Both the position numbers and the translations under genes were made by a program. Source: Theristus sp. LFF4_11 (taxonomy: Eukaryota; Nematoda; Chromadorea; Monhysterida; Xyalidae). From it: 64,000 bases of DNA. The stretch spans positions 1 to 64,000 of the forward strand of contig JASANC010005265.1 in assembly GCA_030248135.1 (NCBI GenBank), given 5' to 3'. How positions within the stretch are numbered: position 1 is the first letter of the stretch; every line of letters starts with the position of its first letter. Shown one piece after another: positions 42,578 to 60,499 of the stretch. Under the pieces are notes generated by a model. It did not search any database. It saw only the letters and a list, made by a program, of their open reading frames with translations, and was not told the origin of the DNA.

Positions 42578-44637
42578 CGCGCGACACATCATCAGAATTG
42601 ATCGAATTTCAAGCCGCTATGTGTATTTTCACTTGGGCTGGGGACAATTAGTGACGTTTTGGGGGTCAAAATTAGGGTTGTTAAAAAAACAAAAATCGCC
42701 ATTTTTTCAATTTTTTTTTAAATTTCAAAAATCAAAGTTGTGCTAAATCAATCAGGGAGTCCGAAGAACCACATATGATATGCAAGCACCTCCCGAATGA
42801 CTCCCGTATGGCGGAACGTTGCAGATTTTGTTTTGGTGACCTCAATTACCCCTTTTCCAAACCGTCACCATGCCTCTTCTTGTGTTTTGACCTCCAAAAC
42901 GTCACTAATTGTCCCCAGCTAAACTAATGCTAAAGTGAAGACAAACATACCGCCTTGTAATTCGATCAATTCTTCTGATGGTGTCGCGACGACACGAAGC
43001 AGCAACCAGACAACGTAGCGCTTGCAAACGGAGCAGCGAGCACAATCGGACGCTCTGCGAGGCGAATCGTCACCTTATCTGCATCGGAAATGGTAGGCCA
43101 AGCTTTGGGACGCTCAAAAACTTTATCGCAGATGTTGTCGAAGCCTAAAATCAGTCGGTAAAACGGTCCAAAATCGACTGCTGAAGGTGTTACGAGTAGG
43201 GTTGTTAAAAAAAACAAAAATCGTCATTTTTGTTTTAAAAAAAAAAAAAATTTTTTTTTTTAAAATTTCAAAAATCAAAGTTGTGCTAAATCAATCAGGG
43301 AGTTCGAAGAACCACATATGATATGCAAGCGCCTCCGGAATGACTCCCGTATGGCGGAACTTTGGAGATTTTGTTTTGGTGACCTCAATTACCCCTTTTC
43401 CAAACCGTTACCATGCCTCTTCTAGTGTTTTGACGCCCAAAACGTCACTTATTGTACCCAGCCCAAGTGAAAATACACATACCGGCTTGAAATTCGATCA
43501 AATCTGATGATGTGTCGCGACGGCAGGACACGAAACGGCAACCAGACAACGTAACGATTGCAAACGGAGCAGCTTGGACGCTCAATTTAGATTGCGAGGC
43601 GAATCGTCAGCTTATCTGCATCGGAAATGGTAAGCCAACCTTTGGGACGCTCAAAAACTTCATCGCAGATGTTGTATAAGCCTGAAATCAGTCGGTAAAA
43701 CGGTCCAAAATCGACTGCTAAAGGTTTTACGAGGTAATATCAAAGAAAATTTTTGTTGAACTTTCGAAAAATTGTGCCAAAATTGAGGTTTTCAGAGCAT
43801 ATTAGAGAAAAATTTTTCGAATTTTTTTAAAAAAAAATCGGCATTTTTGTTTTTTTTTTATCACTTTAAAAAAAAAAATTTTGATTTTTGTTTAACAACC
43901 CTAGTTACGAGGTATAATCAAAGAAAATTTTTGTTGAACTTTCGAAAAATTGTGCCAAAATTAAGGTTTTCTGAGCATATTAGAGGAAAATTTTTCGAAT
44001 TTAAAAAAAATCGGCATTTTTTTAAATCACTTTTCAAAAAAAAAAAAAGATTTTTGTTTAACAACCCTAGTCAGCAGTCGATTTTGGACCGTTTTACCGA
44101 CTGATTTTAGGCTTCGACAACATCTGCGATGAAGTTTTTGAGCGTCCCAAAGCTTGGCTCACCATTTCCGATGCAATTTCCGATGCAGATAAGGTGACGA
44201 TTCGCCTCGCAGAGCGTCTGAGCTGCTCCGTTTGCAAGCGCTACGTTGTCTGGTTGCTGCTTCGTGTCGTGTCGTCCCGACATCATCAGAAGAATTGATC
44301 GAATTTCAAGCCGGTATGTTTGTCTTCACTTTAGCTGGGGAAATTAGTGACATTTTGGGGGTCAACACACAAGAAGAGGCATGGTAACGGTTTGTGGTAA
44401 TTGAGGTCACCAAAACAAAATCTGCAAAGTTCCGCCATTCGGGAGTCATTCGGGAGGCGCTTGCATATCATATGTGGTTCTTCGAATCCCTGATTGATTT
44501 AGCACAACTTTGATTTTTGAAATTAAAACAAATTTAAACAAAAATGACGATTTTTGTTTTTTTAACAACCCTACACCGGACACCCGACCTCCAGCCCAGG
44601 CTCCAGCAGTGAAAATCAGAACTGAAGGCAAACAAAC

Positions 44638-50792
<6,155 letters not shown>

Positions 50793-51528
50793 ATCTGGCT
50801 GCGTGCTCGACACAATGCGTATTCTGGTCGAACCGGCTGAAAATGGGTTTTTACGGTAAAAAACGGGGGAAAACATACTCAAGAATTCATAAGTGACCGA
50901 AAGTCAAGTTCTCAAATCAATTGGCGCGGTTTTTGCCAGACAAAAGTTCCTAATTTTAAAAATCATAAGTTTTTAAGATCGGAGTTTTGAAAATTCCATA
51001 AAAATAGCGTTTCTTTACCGTAAAAAGCCTATTTTTAACTACTGCAAAAAAATAACCCCAAATGTGTTGTGTGGTTTGAGTTGCTTGGTAAAAAGCTGAC
51101 TTTGAATTGTGGTGAGTTTTGTGTATGTCAGTGTGATTTCGGCATTTTATAGTCAGGTTGGTCAATTTTCCGCAGTGGTTTTATTCGTGGTCGGTGGTAA
51201 TGTTTCTTCAGTGCTGTGCTGTCCAGTGAAAACGTTTAAAATCAGAAATCTGATGTGGCCACTATGCTTCTTTTAGTTTTTTGTCATAATTTGCTCCTAT
51301 AATTTTGTTTGTCACTTTTTGACACTGTTTGCAGTGCTGTGAATCTCTGTTTTTAAATTTGAAATAACACAATAAAATCTATCAACCTATAAATTTTCTG
51401 AAAACTGGAAGCCATGATTTTGCTGGTACCATGTCAACCAGTCGTGAGTCGAGTATCCTTGTTGGGGAACAAAGCAATTTTTTGTTCTGTGTAAGGAACA
51501 TAGGGAAACTAAATATTGTAGATTTGTT

Positions 51529-51714
51529 AGAACGTGTCGAGTAGAAATTACGTCATTTGCTATTCAAACACCGTTATTCGTGTGCAGGCACCGGGTACCG
51601 CTTCACTGCATTTATCCTTTGAGCGGATCAACCAAATTGAGAAGTCCGGACTGTTGCGCATGGCAAGCTCGTGTTTCAGAGCACATGACGTCATTTTTAT
51701 CCGACACATATGAA
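51529..51714. mobile_element. GACGTCA-type MITE, copy 3
   Basis: GAACGTGTCGAGTAGAAATT then ACGTCATTTGC on the left, and CACATGACGTCATTTTTATC then CGACACAT on the right. It is diverged from the copies at 8061 and 9431. Confidence 0.65.
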
Positions 51715-52857
51715 TAACTACTCCATACCACGTGATATTATTTGCTTATATGCAAGAGAAGCTTTTCATATTCGAACAGCACACATTTGGTTGCCTTGGG
51801 AGCTTTTGTCACTTGCTTTCAGTCCGTGATATTCAGCTCTTTGATTAGCGGTTTATTTATGCAAAGTTTTTCATGATTCATTGAGATGATTTGCGAAAAT
51901 GCTCATTATGTTTGAAATGATAACTTGCCATATTGAAAAAACATTATGTCTGTTTCGGGCGTATCCAAAGTTGTCAGGTAAACCTTTTATGTTTTGGGGC
52001 CTTCTTCATGTGTGTGTTGCCGTGTTTTGTTGTCTTTCCACTGTTTGGCATGCGTTTTTTGTAAATCTTTATTTGGGTCTTTGTCATGTTTTGTTCCAGT
52101 TGTGTGTTTTGCGATGTGCTGATCAACGTTCTGTATGAGGTGTGGGATACTTTTAGTAGTTTCCAAAATTCCCAGAAATACGTTTCTTAGCTGAACAGTT
52201 TGTTTGACACGTGATGTTCTGTGATGTATTTGATAGTCTGACTGTGAATATTTTTTCAAAAAGAATCTTGGCGAAGCTGAGCTGTTTCAGAAATCTTGAA
52301 ATGTTGATGCGAAATTATTGTGAGTTTTCAATGATTTGGTCCACAACACAGAGTGTAATTTTGCGTCGGTTATCTCTCCAACTTTCAACAATGCTCGATA
52401 AAAGATTAAAAAAGTGTATGGCAACTGCAGAAGCAGTGAAGTTGCAAAAAGCGCATTCATTAAATCAACGATTTCTCTGTCTTTGTAAAATGTACAAGTG
52501 CATGCAGCCATGAACTTTGTAATTCCAATAATTAGCGAATACAAACAAACAACTAGAACAGATGATTCAAGGCAGTGCTGCTCGCTGCGCTGTGTAAAAC
52601 TTTCTTAAACTTGACATCTGTTGTATTCTATGAAGAAAGCCGTCGATTTTTGTGCAGTAGACGGAAAGAGCAAGTTGCTTTTTGACTGATTTTGGACAAT
52701 GTTTTATTTATCATGGTATGGTATGTGTGGTTGGTACAAAATTTATAGTTTCTCAAAATTCACCATGCTAATTGCCCAACCAGAAAAACTTCAGTCCTAG
52801 TTTTCTGATGGCATGTTTTCTATAGCTTTTTATTGTCTAAACTTACTGTGTGGTTTA

Positions 52858-53123
52858 CAGTATGGCCGAATAAATAAGGCAGTCCATCAAGGCGGGATCA
52901 GCCGCAGACTAGGAGTTGTCTTTTTCAAAAAAGCCAACGTAATTCCCAATCATGTGTACAAGGGATAAAGAATGAACAGAATAGCGCGGATAACCCATTA
53001 GTTTTAAAAAAACGCGTCAAATTTGGCACACAATTCAGTTTCTGAACGTCGTTTTTCTTTCATTCAAAATTCGCGCGCTCCTTGCACCCTGAAAAAAGCT
53101 GCCATGTTTAACCGGCCATACCG
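52858..53123. mobile_element. Mariner-like MITE with TA duplication
   Basis: The left end CAGTATGGCCGAATAAATAA and the right end (reverse complement CGGTATGGCCGGTTAAACAT) are inverted, each flanked by TA. 266 bp, non-coding. Pieces of the same element occur at 22786-22839, about 41462-41599 and about 63190-63355. Confidence 0.8.
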
Positions 53124-53251
53124 TAGGTTTTTTCAGATATCTTCGAGTGAGACCAGAGCAACTGTTAAAAAACATGTTTCTTCGAGTATTTTGGTGAGCT
53201 ACCGACGTTTAGCTAATCTTATTTGATTTTTATAACAATGTTACCACCTTG

Positions 53252-55519
53252 ATGCTCTTTAAAAATGATGCCGATTTTGGAAAAAATCATGTTTTTTTGC
53301 ATTTTAGCGTCGTTTTGTTGGCAGCATGCACAAAGGCACAAGGGATTTACGATGACACGAAAATGCAATGCGACGACGGCTACAGAGTGGCCAGGATTTC
53401 AAGAACCGCTGGCCGTGACGGAATAGGTCAGTTGGTGCTCAGTTCCTTTGTTTGAAACCTGTAACTTGGCAATTGGGAAATATACTGGCTGGTACACTTT
53501 GTGGCCAGATCATAAAGTATTATCTTTTCTTCAAGACCCGCGACTCGATGCGCTTGTAGACGTGAAAGGAAACTGGCTTCAATCTTTATGTGGTGATTCA
53601 GAATAGCTTTAGTGACCCGGCCTTATTAAGGGGACTCGGTTCACTTTGCCAGTTTTTGAACTCCCGCGTCATGGATGCGACTGCTCACCCATCTATGCGC
53701 TGAGTCTCGGGACTAAAATAAAAGAGCATAGCTAGCGAGCATGCCGCTTCTTGGTATTTCAAAAGAGTCCGTCAATGATTCAGGCGGTGAAATGGTGGTG
53801 GAATGCGACACGCTGGGCTGGTTCGCGAACGAAGTGAAAGGCGTGAGGTGCTCAACAAAGGAGCCGTTGAAATGCACGGAGCAGTACGAGGAGTGTGCCG
53901 AGGCGCATTCTTATCTTGGCGGCGTCAATTTGTACCAGCTCGACGAGAACACTGGCGCTTATTTGTGAGTGAATTTCAGTCGCATTGCGGTGTTTTGTTA
54001 GAAGTCGCTTTGCGAGTGATTCCATGCATTCTGTGATGCGCTGAATAGATTGCATGGTCATTACAACCGGTCGCTCATGCGAACAAGTGCGTGCGGAGTA
54101 CTAGTGTGGTATACCACAAAACAGTTCCCTCAAAACTGGTCCTACCGTGGTACACGATACCCTCGCAAGGGTATCAGTCAGCCAGTCAATGAGCCTGCTG
54201 CATGGCAAACAGAGAGATTCTTTTCTCAACAAACCTATGCCGTTGCTGGCAAAGCAATACCGCTCAATAGTTTTTTAGGGTTTCTTTGAGAATTTCATCT
54301 TCAGTGAGCCGTGTCACGATTGCAGGTTCCAGCCAGTCTGTTGTACCGCATCCAATGTTGCCGTCAACCGCAGTGCCTGTCAAGACATGCGTGTGAACGC
54401 GTATAAAGCTCCGTTCGACTTTCATCTCGCCTTCAATCAAGTGTTCAAGCATTTCCTATGCTTTCTGATGAAAGATCGCTATGATCGGTGGGTTTTCGTG
54501 TGTTGAAACTCGATTTATTAAAACATCACAATTATTGTCTCCTGATTTTTGTCTTATTCGACAACACAGGAAAACATTCTCATGCAGATGCTAATTCTTG
54601 CTTCAATTTTCTACGAAATACTGTTCCTTGAACGGAAAAAATATCGATCACTCTCAGACTGATGGTGTCGTTATTTCTTTGGTACTGGTCGCAATATAAG
54701 ATAACTCTGCAGTTGTTTTTCTCTGAAATCAGAGCGGCATAACACGGGGTCATAATAAGGATCAGTTGCGTTGTTCGATAAAAAAAGACGCCGATAGTTT
54801 CTCTGTAACTGTTCTTTTTTGAGAGTGCACGATTTCATCCTGAAGCCGCGCGTTTGCGAATTTGGAGTCCCGGCCGTGAAATCGCAATATCCAGAAGATG
54901 AACTCGACGTCATTCAACCGGAGCCGCACGCTTACCAGAAACCGACCGGAGGTTGCAACGTTTTTTCGTCACTTTCAGCAATTTAAAAATATCAGATTTG
55001 CAGTGTCTGGGTTCAAAAAAAAGAGTCGGCCGGACTGGTTGGTCAAGAGCAGCAAACCAAGCACATAGTTTTCTCGTGTGCATGGGAGGAGTGAGCACAG
55101 CGCAGTGCTGAGAAAAACGTTGCTGTTGAACTTGTTGATCTCATAACGTGTGCACTGCGAAATTCATAGTGCAGTTGTGTAGAAGGTTTTTTTCAGCGGA
55201 GAAGAGCTGCATGGTGTGCGCAATATAACATGGTCTCAGTTAAATCAGGAGCATTCTCCATGCCGCAGGTGGCCACCGGAGCGCCCCGTCGGGCGGCAGT
55301 GCGACGTGCGACGTGTGCACGTGCGAGTGCGGCCCGTACACTTGCGCCCCGGGCAGGCACGTCCTCCGCAAACTGCTGCATCGACGACGCAAACGCGACA
55401 CCTGCCACTGCGAGTGCGAGTGCAGTTTCGTCTGTCTGCCCGACAGTCAGAGTGTGCAGCCGAGCGATGGCGGCGCATTTCACGAGATCGACTATGATTC
55501 GTGGCCTGTTAGAACATGA
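53252..55519 (+). CDS. Secreted cysteine-rich protein of unknown family
   Basis: Five exons in phase: 53252-53426, 53766-53964, 54326-54487, 54824-54951 and 55269-55519 (stop TGA). An N-terminal hydrophobic stretch (HVFLHFSVVLLAACTKAQG) looks like a signal peptide, although the true start may be further upstream. Exon 2 holds CSTKEPLKCTEQYEECAEA. Exon 3 holds VCCTASNV and ends in an aromatic-rich helix. Exon 4 holds LKPRVCEFGVPAVKSQYPED. Exon 5 holds CDVCTCECGPYTC, then RRRKRD and CHCECECSFVC. The exon 5 frame was chosen by phase; two other open frames overlap it. About 20 Cys and no obvious transmembrane helix afterwards suggest an extracellular, disulphide-rich protein. I do not recognise the family. 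Confidence 0.65.
53521..53733. repeat. Dispersed repeat family B, copy 6
   Basis: GACCCGCGACTCGATGCG to CGGGACTAAAATAAAAGA. It ends about 33 bp before exon 2 of the cysteine-rich protein gene. Confidence 0.78.
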
Positions 55520-58500
55520 GCAACGCGGTTTCGTTGAACTCTGATAAGACACTGCTGTGTTTCGGAGAGAACCACTAGTTTTGGAAACGTTGCATAACAT
55601 CATATTGCGTTGCTTGTCAGTGTTGTTTCTCTTGTCTTGTTTTCTTACTGTCGCTATACATTGTATATTTTATGCCGAGTCGCTGATTGGATGCACGAAA
55701 TTCATTCACACGCTGAAAAATAGTTCAACCTAAAATCAACAAAACTGTTGAAATACCAATGGTCTCAGTGCTAACACTAAACAGTTTGTTCAGCTAACAC
55801 CAGATACTAGCAGCTCAACAAATTGCATTTTGCCATTTTTAAGGTTGTTTAGCTATCACAGGTAACGTAAAAACTTGTTGAACTGTCTTTCTCCGGTGCA
55901 AGTGTACTACAACAAGCGTTTGAATTCAGTGCGTGCGTTGAATGCACCTTCGTGGGTGTGTCCGCCAATCTTGCATTCGTATCATTAAGTTTAAATCTGG
56001 TGCATTCGCTGCCATCAGCTACCGCCTGCACACCAATTGTCCATGTCATGCTGTGTGTTCCATTGCAACGCTTGTTTACGTGCCGTCACGTCAACTATGC
56101 CCGTTTCCGGTATTGTTACATCTCTACACCGACGTGTTGTTATTCTCAAGGTTTTTGCGTTGTTTGGTGATTAATTGAAATTGTTAGCATGTTAGTATGA
56201 AAATGTTAAAGCATGTGATTACTTCGTTGCGGTACCCATATGGTATGACGCAAATTTCACAGTTTTGTTGTGTTCTGAAATTTTGCTCGAATATTCTGCT
56301 GTAATTATTTTGATTGGGTTCTTTGTGGTCTATGATTTTTGCAAACTACCTATTTATTATCGTGTTAGTTATCAGCTTCTTTTCTTGTTTACATACATTT
56401 GTTGTGTGTGATTTATATTTGTTGTTGCTATTTTGTCACATTTCGTTTGTTTTCGAGTGAATTAAAAAACTGATTGAGAAACGAAACACCGTTTTTTTAA
56501 TTAGTCACGCTCACTTTACTGCAAGTTCGAACTATTTTGAGCTAACCAGCCTGGTGTCCGTTTCACTGACGGGCTAGGGCACCACAGAATGCGGCTACCG
56601 AAGAAATGGCACCTCATGAACTCAATGCTCTAACTGTTTTTATCTTCCTTCCTACATTTCTCGTGTCTCATTTTCCGCTATTCAGTTCTGTCACTATTCT
56701 TTATATTTTCACTGACCTTTTGCTGATTTGAAATTATGCTGTAAGAAATACCGTGGAAGGATAGTTGCGCTGCTCCATGTTTTGAAATTTAGTGGTGAAT
56801 GAAAATATGTTCAAATTCAAGAAAAAAAACAACTCATGCACACCGCAGAGCCACGTAACGTTACACAGGATGGTTCAAGAATGTACGATCAGCACAAACA
56901 GCCAGTCATATGCCACATAGTGATTGTTTCTGCCGTTTTCAGTACTATTTTAGCTACGCTGTGCTGCCGCCCCACCTGCCATTCGAAATGCCGTGACACG
57001 CTGCACACAACTCTGAGGCAATATATTTTTCCTCCGAGATTATCAGTGTGGCCTGGTTCATGCCAAAAGAGTCCACTTCAAAAAGTTGTCAGAGTTTGGC
57101 AGCAATAATCGTAAATATTGCTTTTTTAAAAGAGAACGTCATTCATGTGCTTGAACAAAACAAATTGTATTTTGCAAATTTCAACGTGTCCAGGTTCAAA
57201 AATGGTTTCAAGAACAACTCACACTGTTTTCGTTTGTTTTGGGCTCGACTACTTGAAGTTTTTTGCTTCACCGTGAGGTGGCGCAAAACATCCTATCATC
57301 CACTCTAACCACCGTTTTTCGTCCTGCTCCTGCATTTTCTGCTTGTTGCGTTACCGTGTGACGCACTTCAACGAACTTCATGCGAATGGTCAGAGGATGC
57401 CCAAAAATGATATTAACAAAACTGATACGATGACATAAAAACTCGTCATTGCCGCCCGTTTGTCGCAGCGGTACATTGGGTCCACTGTCCCATTTCGCCG
57501 TTTTGGATCTAGTGGGAGATTCTTAGAGATGTTTAAGTGAAATTGGACGGCTCAAGACGTGCACATGCCGAAAGCGTCCTTTATAGAGCGAATATAGCCG
57601 CGCGGCAGTCAATTTAGTTTCATAGCATCGACACACACACACACAACCGGCTACATGGTGCCCCGCAGTGCGGTGTTTGAAACTGACTGACAGCAAATGG
57701 GCGATGGTCGATTATTAAGAATCGACGGCAGGGCCTGGCTGGTTCGCCTACTCACTCACTCGAGAAACTCTTTCGCGCCAGATCAGTCTGTTTCTTCGGT
57801 CATTCGCATTCCTGCGCTGTTTATTTTCATTTGTGTCGTTTTTGCGGCTGCGCGGTTCCGTGGATTGGCGTAGGCTTGACACAATTCAATAAGTGGCCTG
57901 CACGCCCCTCTTACCTGCACAACATTTTGGCCGACACAGAGCATTATGAGCATGATGGCGAAAAGTTTCGCCCAGCGGGGTGCTCTCCAGTTGCCGCATG
58001 TTTGCCACGCCCGCGCACACGAAAAAGTTTCCGGTGTCCAACGCAAAAAAAGTTCTCACTGAATTGAAATGGGCTCTGTAGCGAACGGCCACAGACGGTT
58101 TCCATACAATGTTAGGTCATCTGACGACAACAAAACTGTGACCCTTCTTTTTAGATCGTGAATTTTGATAAAACCATCCTGAAAAAAATGTTTGTTCCTA
58201 AAAAGTATCCTTGAATCCGAAAACTTTTCTGCACGCAAATGCTTGAAATGATCGTTGTTGGCTAACATTTTTTAGATGCAAGCGTGTACTACAGCACTTT
58301 AGAAGAGTTCATGCTTTAATTCAGTACAAAATGTGACTTTTGTGGTCAAAGACACTGCTGTGCGTCAATCAGTTGCAGTTCTTGTTCCAAATACATGTGT
58401 AGCCATGGAACACATGATTATGTCTCATCAGTTACTCACTGTCATTCCAAGGTATTAGAAAATGTATAAAAACAGTCGTTAAAAACCACGCAAATTCGAT

Positions 58501-58850
58501 CTCCTTTCAAAGAACCGATGTCGCAAACGATTTTTCCAGTCACCCAAATTAGGCGACGATGGTTATTGTGATCCTTTAACTGATTCGCCATTTTTGCACC
58601 ATTTGCATCTTGTCTGTAACCCGAGAGCATGCGCGTGCGACGGCGTGCCGAACCGTGGGGCACATGCCGCACGGCCAGCCAGTGCACCGCCACGGTTCAC
58701 CACTCCGTCGCACCGTTGTAAAACGACTGCAATGCACTGTGAAACGCCATTTTGTCTGAAAAAGATTGTTGCATTCATTTCAGAAAAACAAACCCAAATA
58801 GTAGCACAACATTGCGCGGTGTACCATATTCTTTAAATATCTGCAAAAAG
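55520..58850. other. Intergenic region with unassigned coding-like islands
   Basis: Mostly AT-rich with no supported gene. Two GC-richer islands stand out. At 57783-58046 on the minus strand there is a hydrophobic stretch (LFAIMLIMLCVGQNVVQ) followed by a strong donor-like CAG|GTAAGA. At about 58600-58735 both strands are open. Neither could be joined into a gene. Confidence 0.4.
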
Positions 58851-60362
58851 ATGGAAAAGTCAGTTAGTACTAGCCAATCGACGGTTCTACTTTTGCTCAT
58901 TGTCATTGCTTCAGCACTTTGCGACCTCGGTGAGTTATAGTTTAAACACTGCGGTATTTGTCTCAAGATTTGCGGAATTAATTCCATCTCAAAAAGCCGA
59001 TATTCCATATTCCCTCCGTTGAATTCACCCTTTGAACTGAGAATTTCAGAGCAATAACAATCATTGGGCACACTGACAACTGGTCGCCACTAAATTTTAT
59101 ACAACACTAAAGTGGTGCTAAATGATTTTTATGCTAAACATACAGGGTGATAAAAAAGTCAATGTTTAAAACGCTTCGATCTCGCAACTGCATCAATGTC
59201 TGAAGTTGAAATTTGCACCACTTATAGCCATTTGGTTGCCATTTGCTGTGCAAAATGTCATCCAAAAATGTTAGGCACAACGGTACTTTTATCCAAAAAT
59301 TGTAAATTTTCCTTGTTTTTTTACATTTTCAAGCATCATTGTTGTTAAAGCGGTTATTGAAAACAACGGTGGACACATTGAGCAGTATAAGCAACTAAAA
59401 CAGACAATTGTGAAGTGGATAAAAGTACCGTTGAGAATATAAATGGTGCAAATTTCAGTTTCAGAATCAATGCAGTCGCGTGATCGAAGTGGTTCTAACA
59501 TTGACGTTTTTTTATTCCTATTAGTAGCGCAACTTCAGCAGCAAAATCAATAACCGGTAAACGTGTCGCAAAACGGTAAAAGCATCAGTGAACGATTTCG
59601 ATTTCAGGCGTGAAAAAGGACGCCTCTCCTGGCACGTTGCGATGGGGCAAACGCTCGGACGAGCCGGGCATGATGCGATTCGGCAGATCCAGCGAACCGG
59701 GAATGATGCGCTTCGGACGTGCTGCGTCGCCGGGCATGATGAGATTCGGCCGGGATAGTCCAGGCACGATTGAGAAGCATTAAAATTTACACTGAGAAAA
59801 ACTGACAGAAACCACTTTTGACAAAGACCGGTAACTGAAATCTGTCTCACTGGCATCCCTTTCATGTACTCCAATCAGCATCGCATATTTTTGAACGATT
59901 TGCGAATGCTCGATAGATTGCAGTTGCATCAGAGTCTCCGAATGTGGAACGATTTTCATTCAGTGAAAATCATGTGAGACGACAGAAATCGTTCGTTCGA
60001 CAGAAAGTGCAACAGCAATCGACCACTGTGCTCAATCCAGTTTTAGTTCGATCACTTTCTATATCGCAGCGCTTTCAAGTCATGGGAACAGAAATCTTTG
60101 AAGTTATCACAGTGGTTACAGAGCAATTTTAGTCTTGTGTGATGCTTTGGGTACACGTCGGGTCAGTTGGGTGTACACGTCCGCCAAGCACAGTGTTTTT
60201 GCGACTGCAGGCATGATGCGTTTTGGGCGTAAACGGCGGTTGGCCTACGACAACGAGCGTGGTGTGTACTATGTGATGCCACTGGAACGAGACGTACGTG
60301 CACTCGGCACACTGCGATTCGGAAAACGAAGCGACGTTGGCGTGTTGCGATTTGGGAAATAA
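58851..60362 (+). CDS. FMRFamide-like neuropeptide precursor (PGMMRFamide family)
   Basis: Exon 1 (58851-58929) encodes a classic signal peptide, start ATG at 58851 and hydrophobic core TVLLLLIVIASALC. Exon 2 (59608-59763) and exon 3 (60211-60362, stop TAA) give a 128-residue precursor. Predicted amidated products, each ending in Gly before basic residues, are DASPGTLRWG-KR, SDEPGMMRFG-R, SSEPGMMRFG-R, AASPGMMRFG-R, DSPGMMRFG-RKRR, ALGTLRFG-KR and SDVGVLRFG-K. PGVLRF-type nematode FLPs (flp-18) are the closest pattern I know. Intron 1 is GT-AG. Intron 2 (59764-60210) begins GC, and splicing there restores a full DSPGMMRFG repeat in phase. Without it the frame ends at 59783 after SPGTIEKH. The peptides would be released from neurons and act on GPCRs. 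Confidence 0.88.
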
Positions 60363-60499
60363 ATGATTTGCACGCGTGCATGGTTTTGTTGGATCGTCAC
60401 CATTGTGTAGGGAAAATATGTTCGTTTGGGATATTTGGAAATTGAGAAATAATTTGTGCACTCCCAAAATGCTGTTTTATGCATTCATTTACTGAATTC

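Larger units (their letters stand above)
37430..44575. mobile_element. Gene-free block of nested inverted-repeat elements
   Basis: The interval between the UBR5 and ANKS3-like starts is built of A/T homopolymer-rich elements. Unit U has ends TAGGGTTGTTAAAAAAAC and a conserved core (GATGCAGATAAGGTGACGAT); copies or pieces lie at 37612-38355, about 41660-42662 (interrupted), 42662-43198, 43199-43905 and 44061-44574, in both orientations. Unit V (about 38773-39440 and 39548-40560) shares AAATCCAGATTTTTTTT at one end and AAAGCCCCTAACCCTA at the other. A G/C-run MITE (40861-41460) and a hAT-type MITE (41829-42577) are inserted in older copies. No coding region is supported. The two promoters must lie near 37.2-37.4 and 44.58-44.64 kb. 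Confidence 0.8.
50793..53251. other. Intergenic region with two MITEs
   Basis: No supported gene. A GACGTCA-type MITE copy lies at about 51529-51714 and a mariner-like MITE at 52858-53123. Short open frames at 51.9-52.5 kb lack splice signals or domain patterns. AATAAA at about 51370 is a possible but distant poly(A) signal for the ANKS3-like gene. Confidence 0.55.

Noticed and set aside
55193..55603. Minus-strand 136-residue ORF over the Cys-rich exon
   Set aside because: It is Ala/Arg-rich from the GC-rich exon and has no splice partner, while the plus-strand CXCXC frame is supported by phase from the preceding exon.
57600..57645. Short CA microsatellite as a regulatory element
   Set aside because: Only about six units, with no surrounding gene structure to relate it to.
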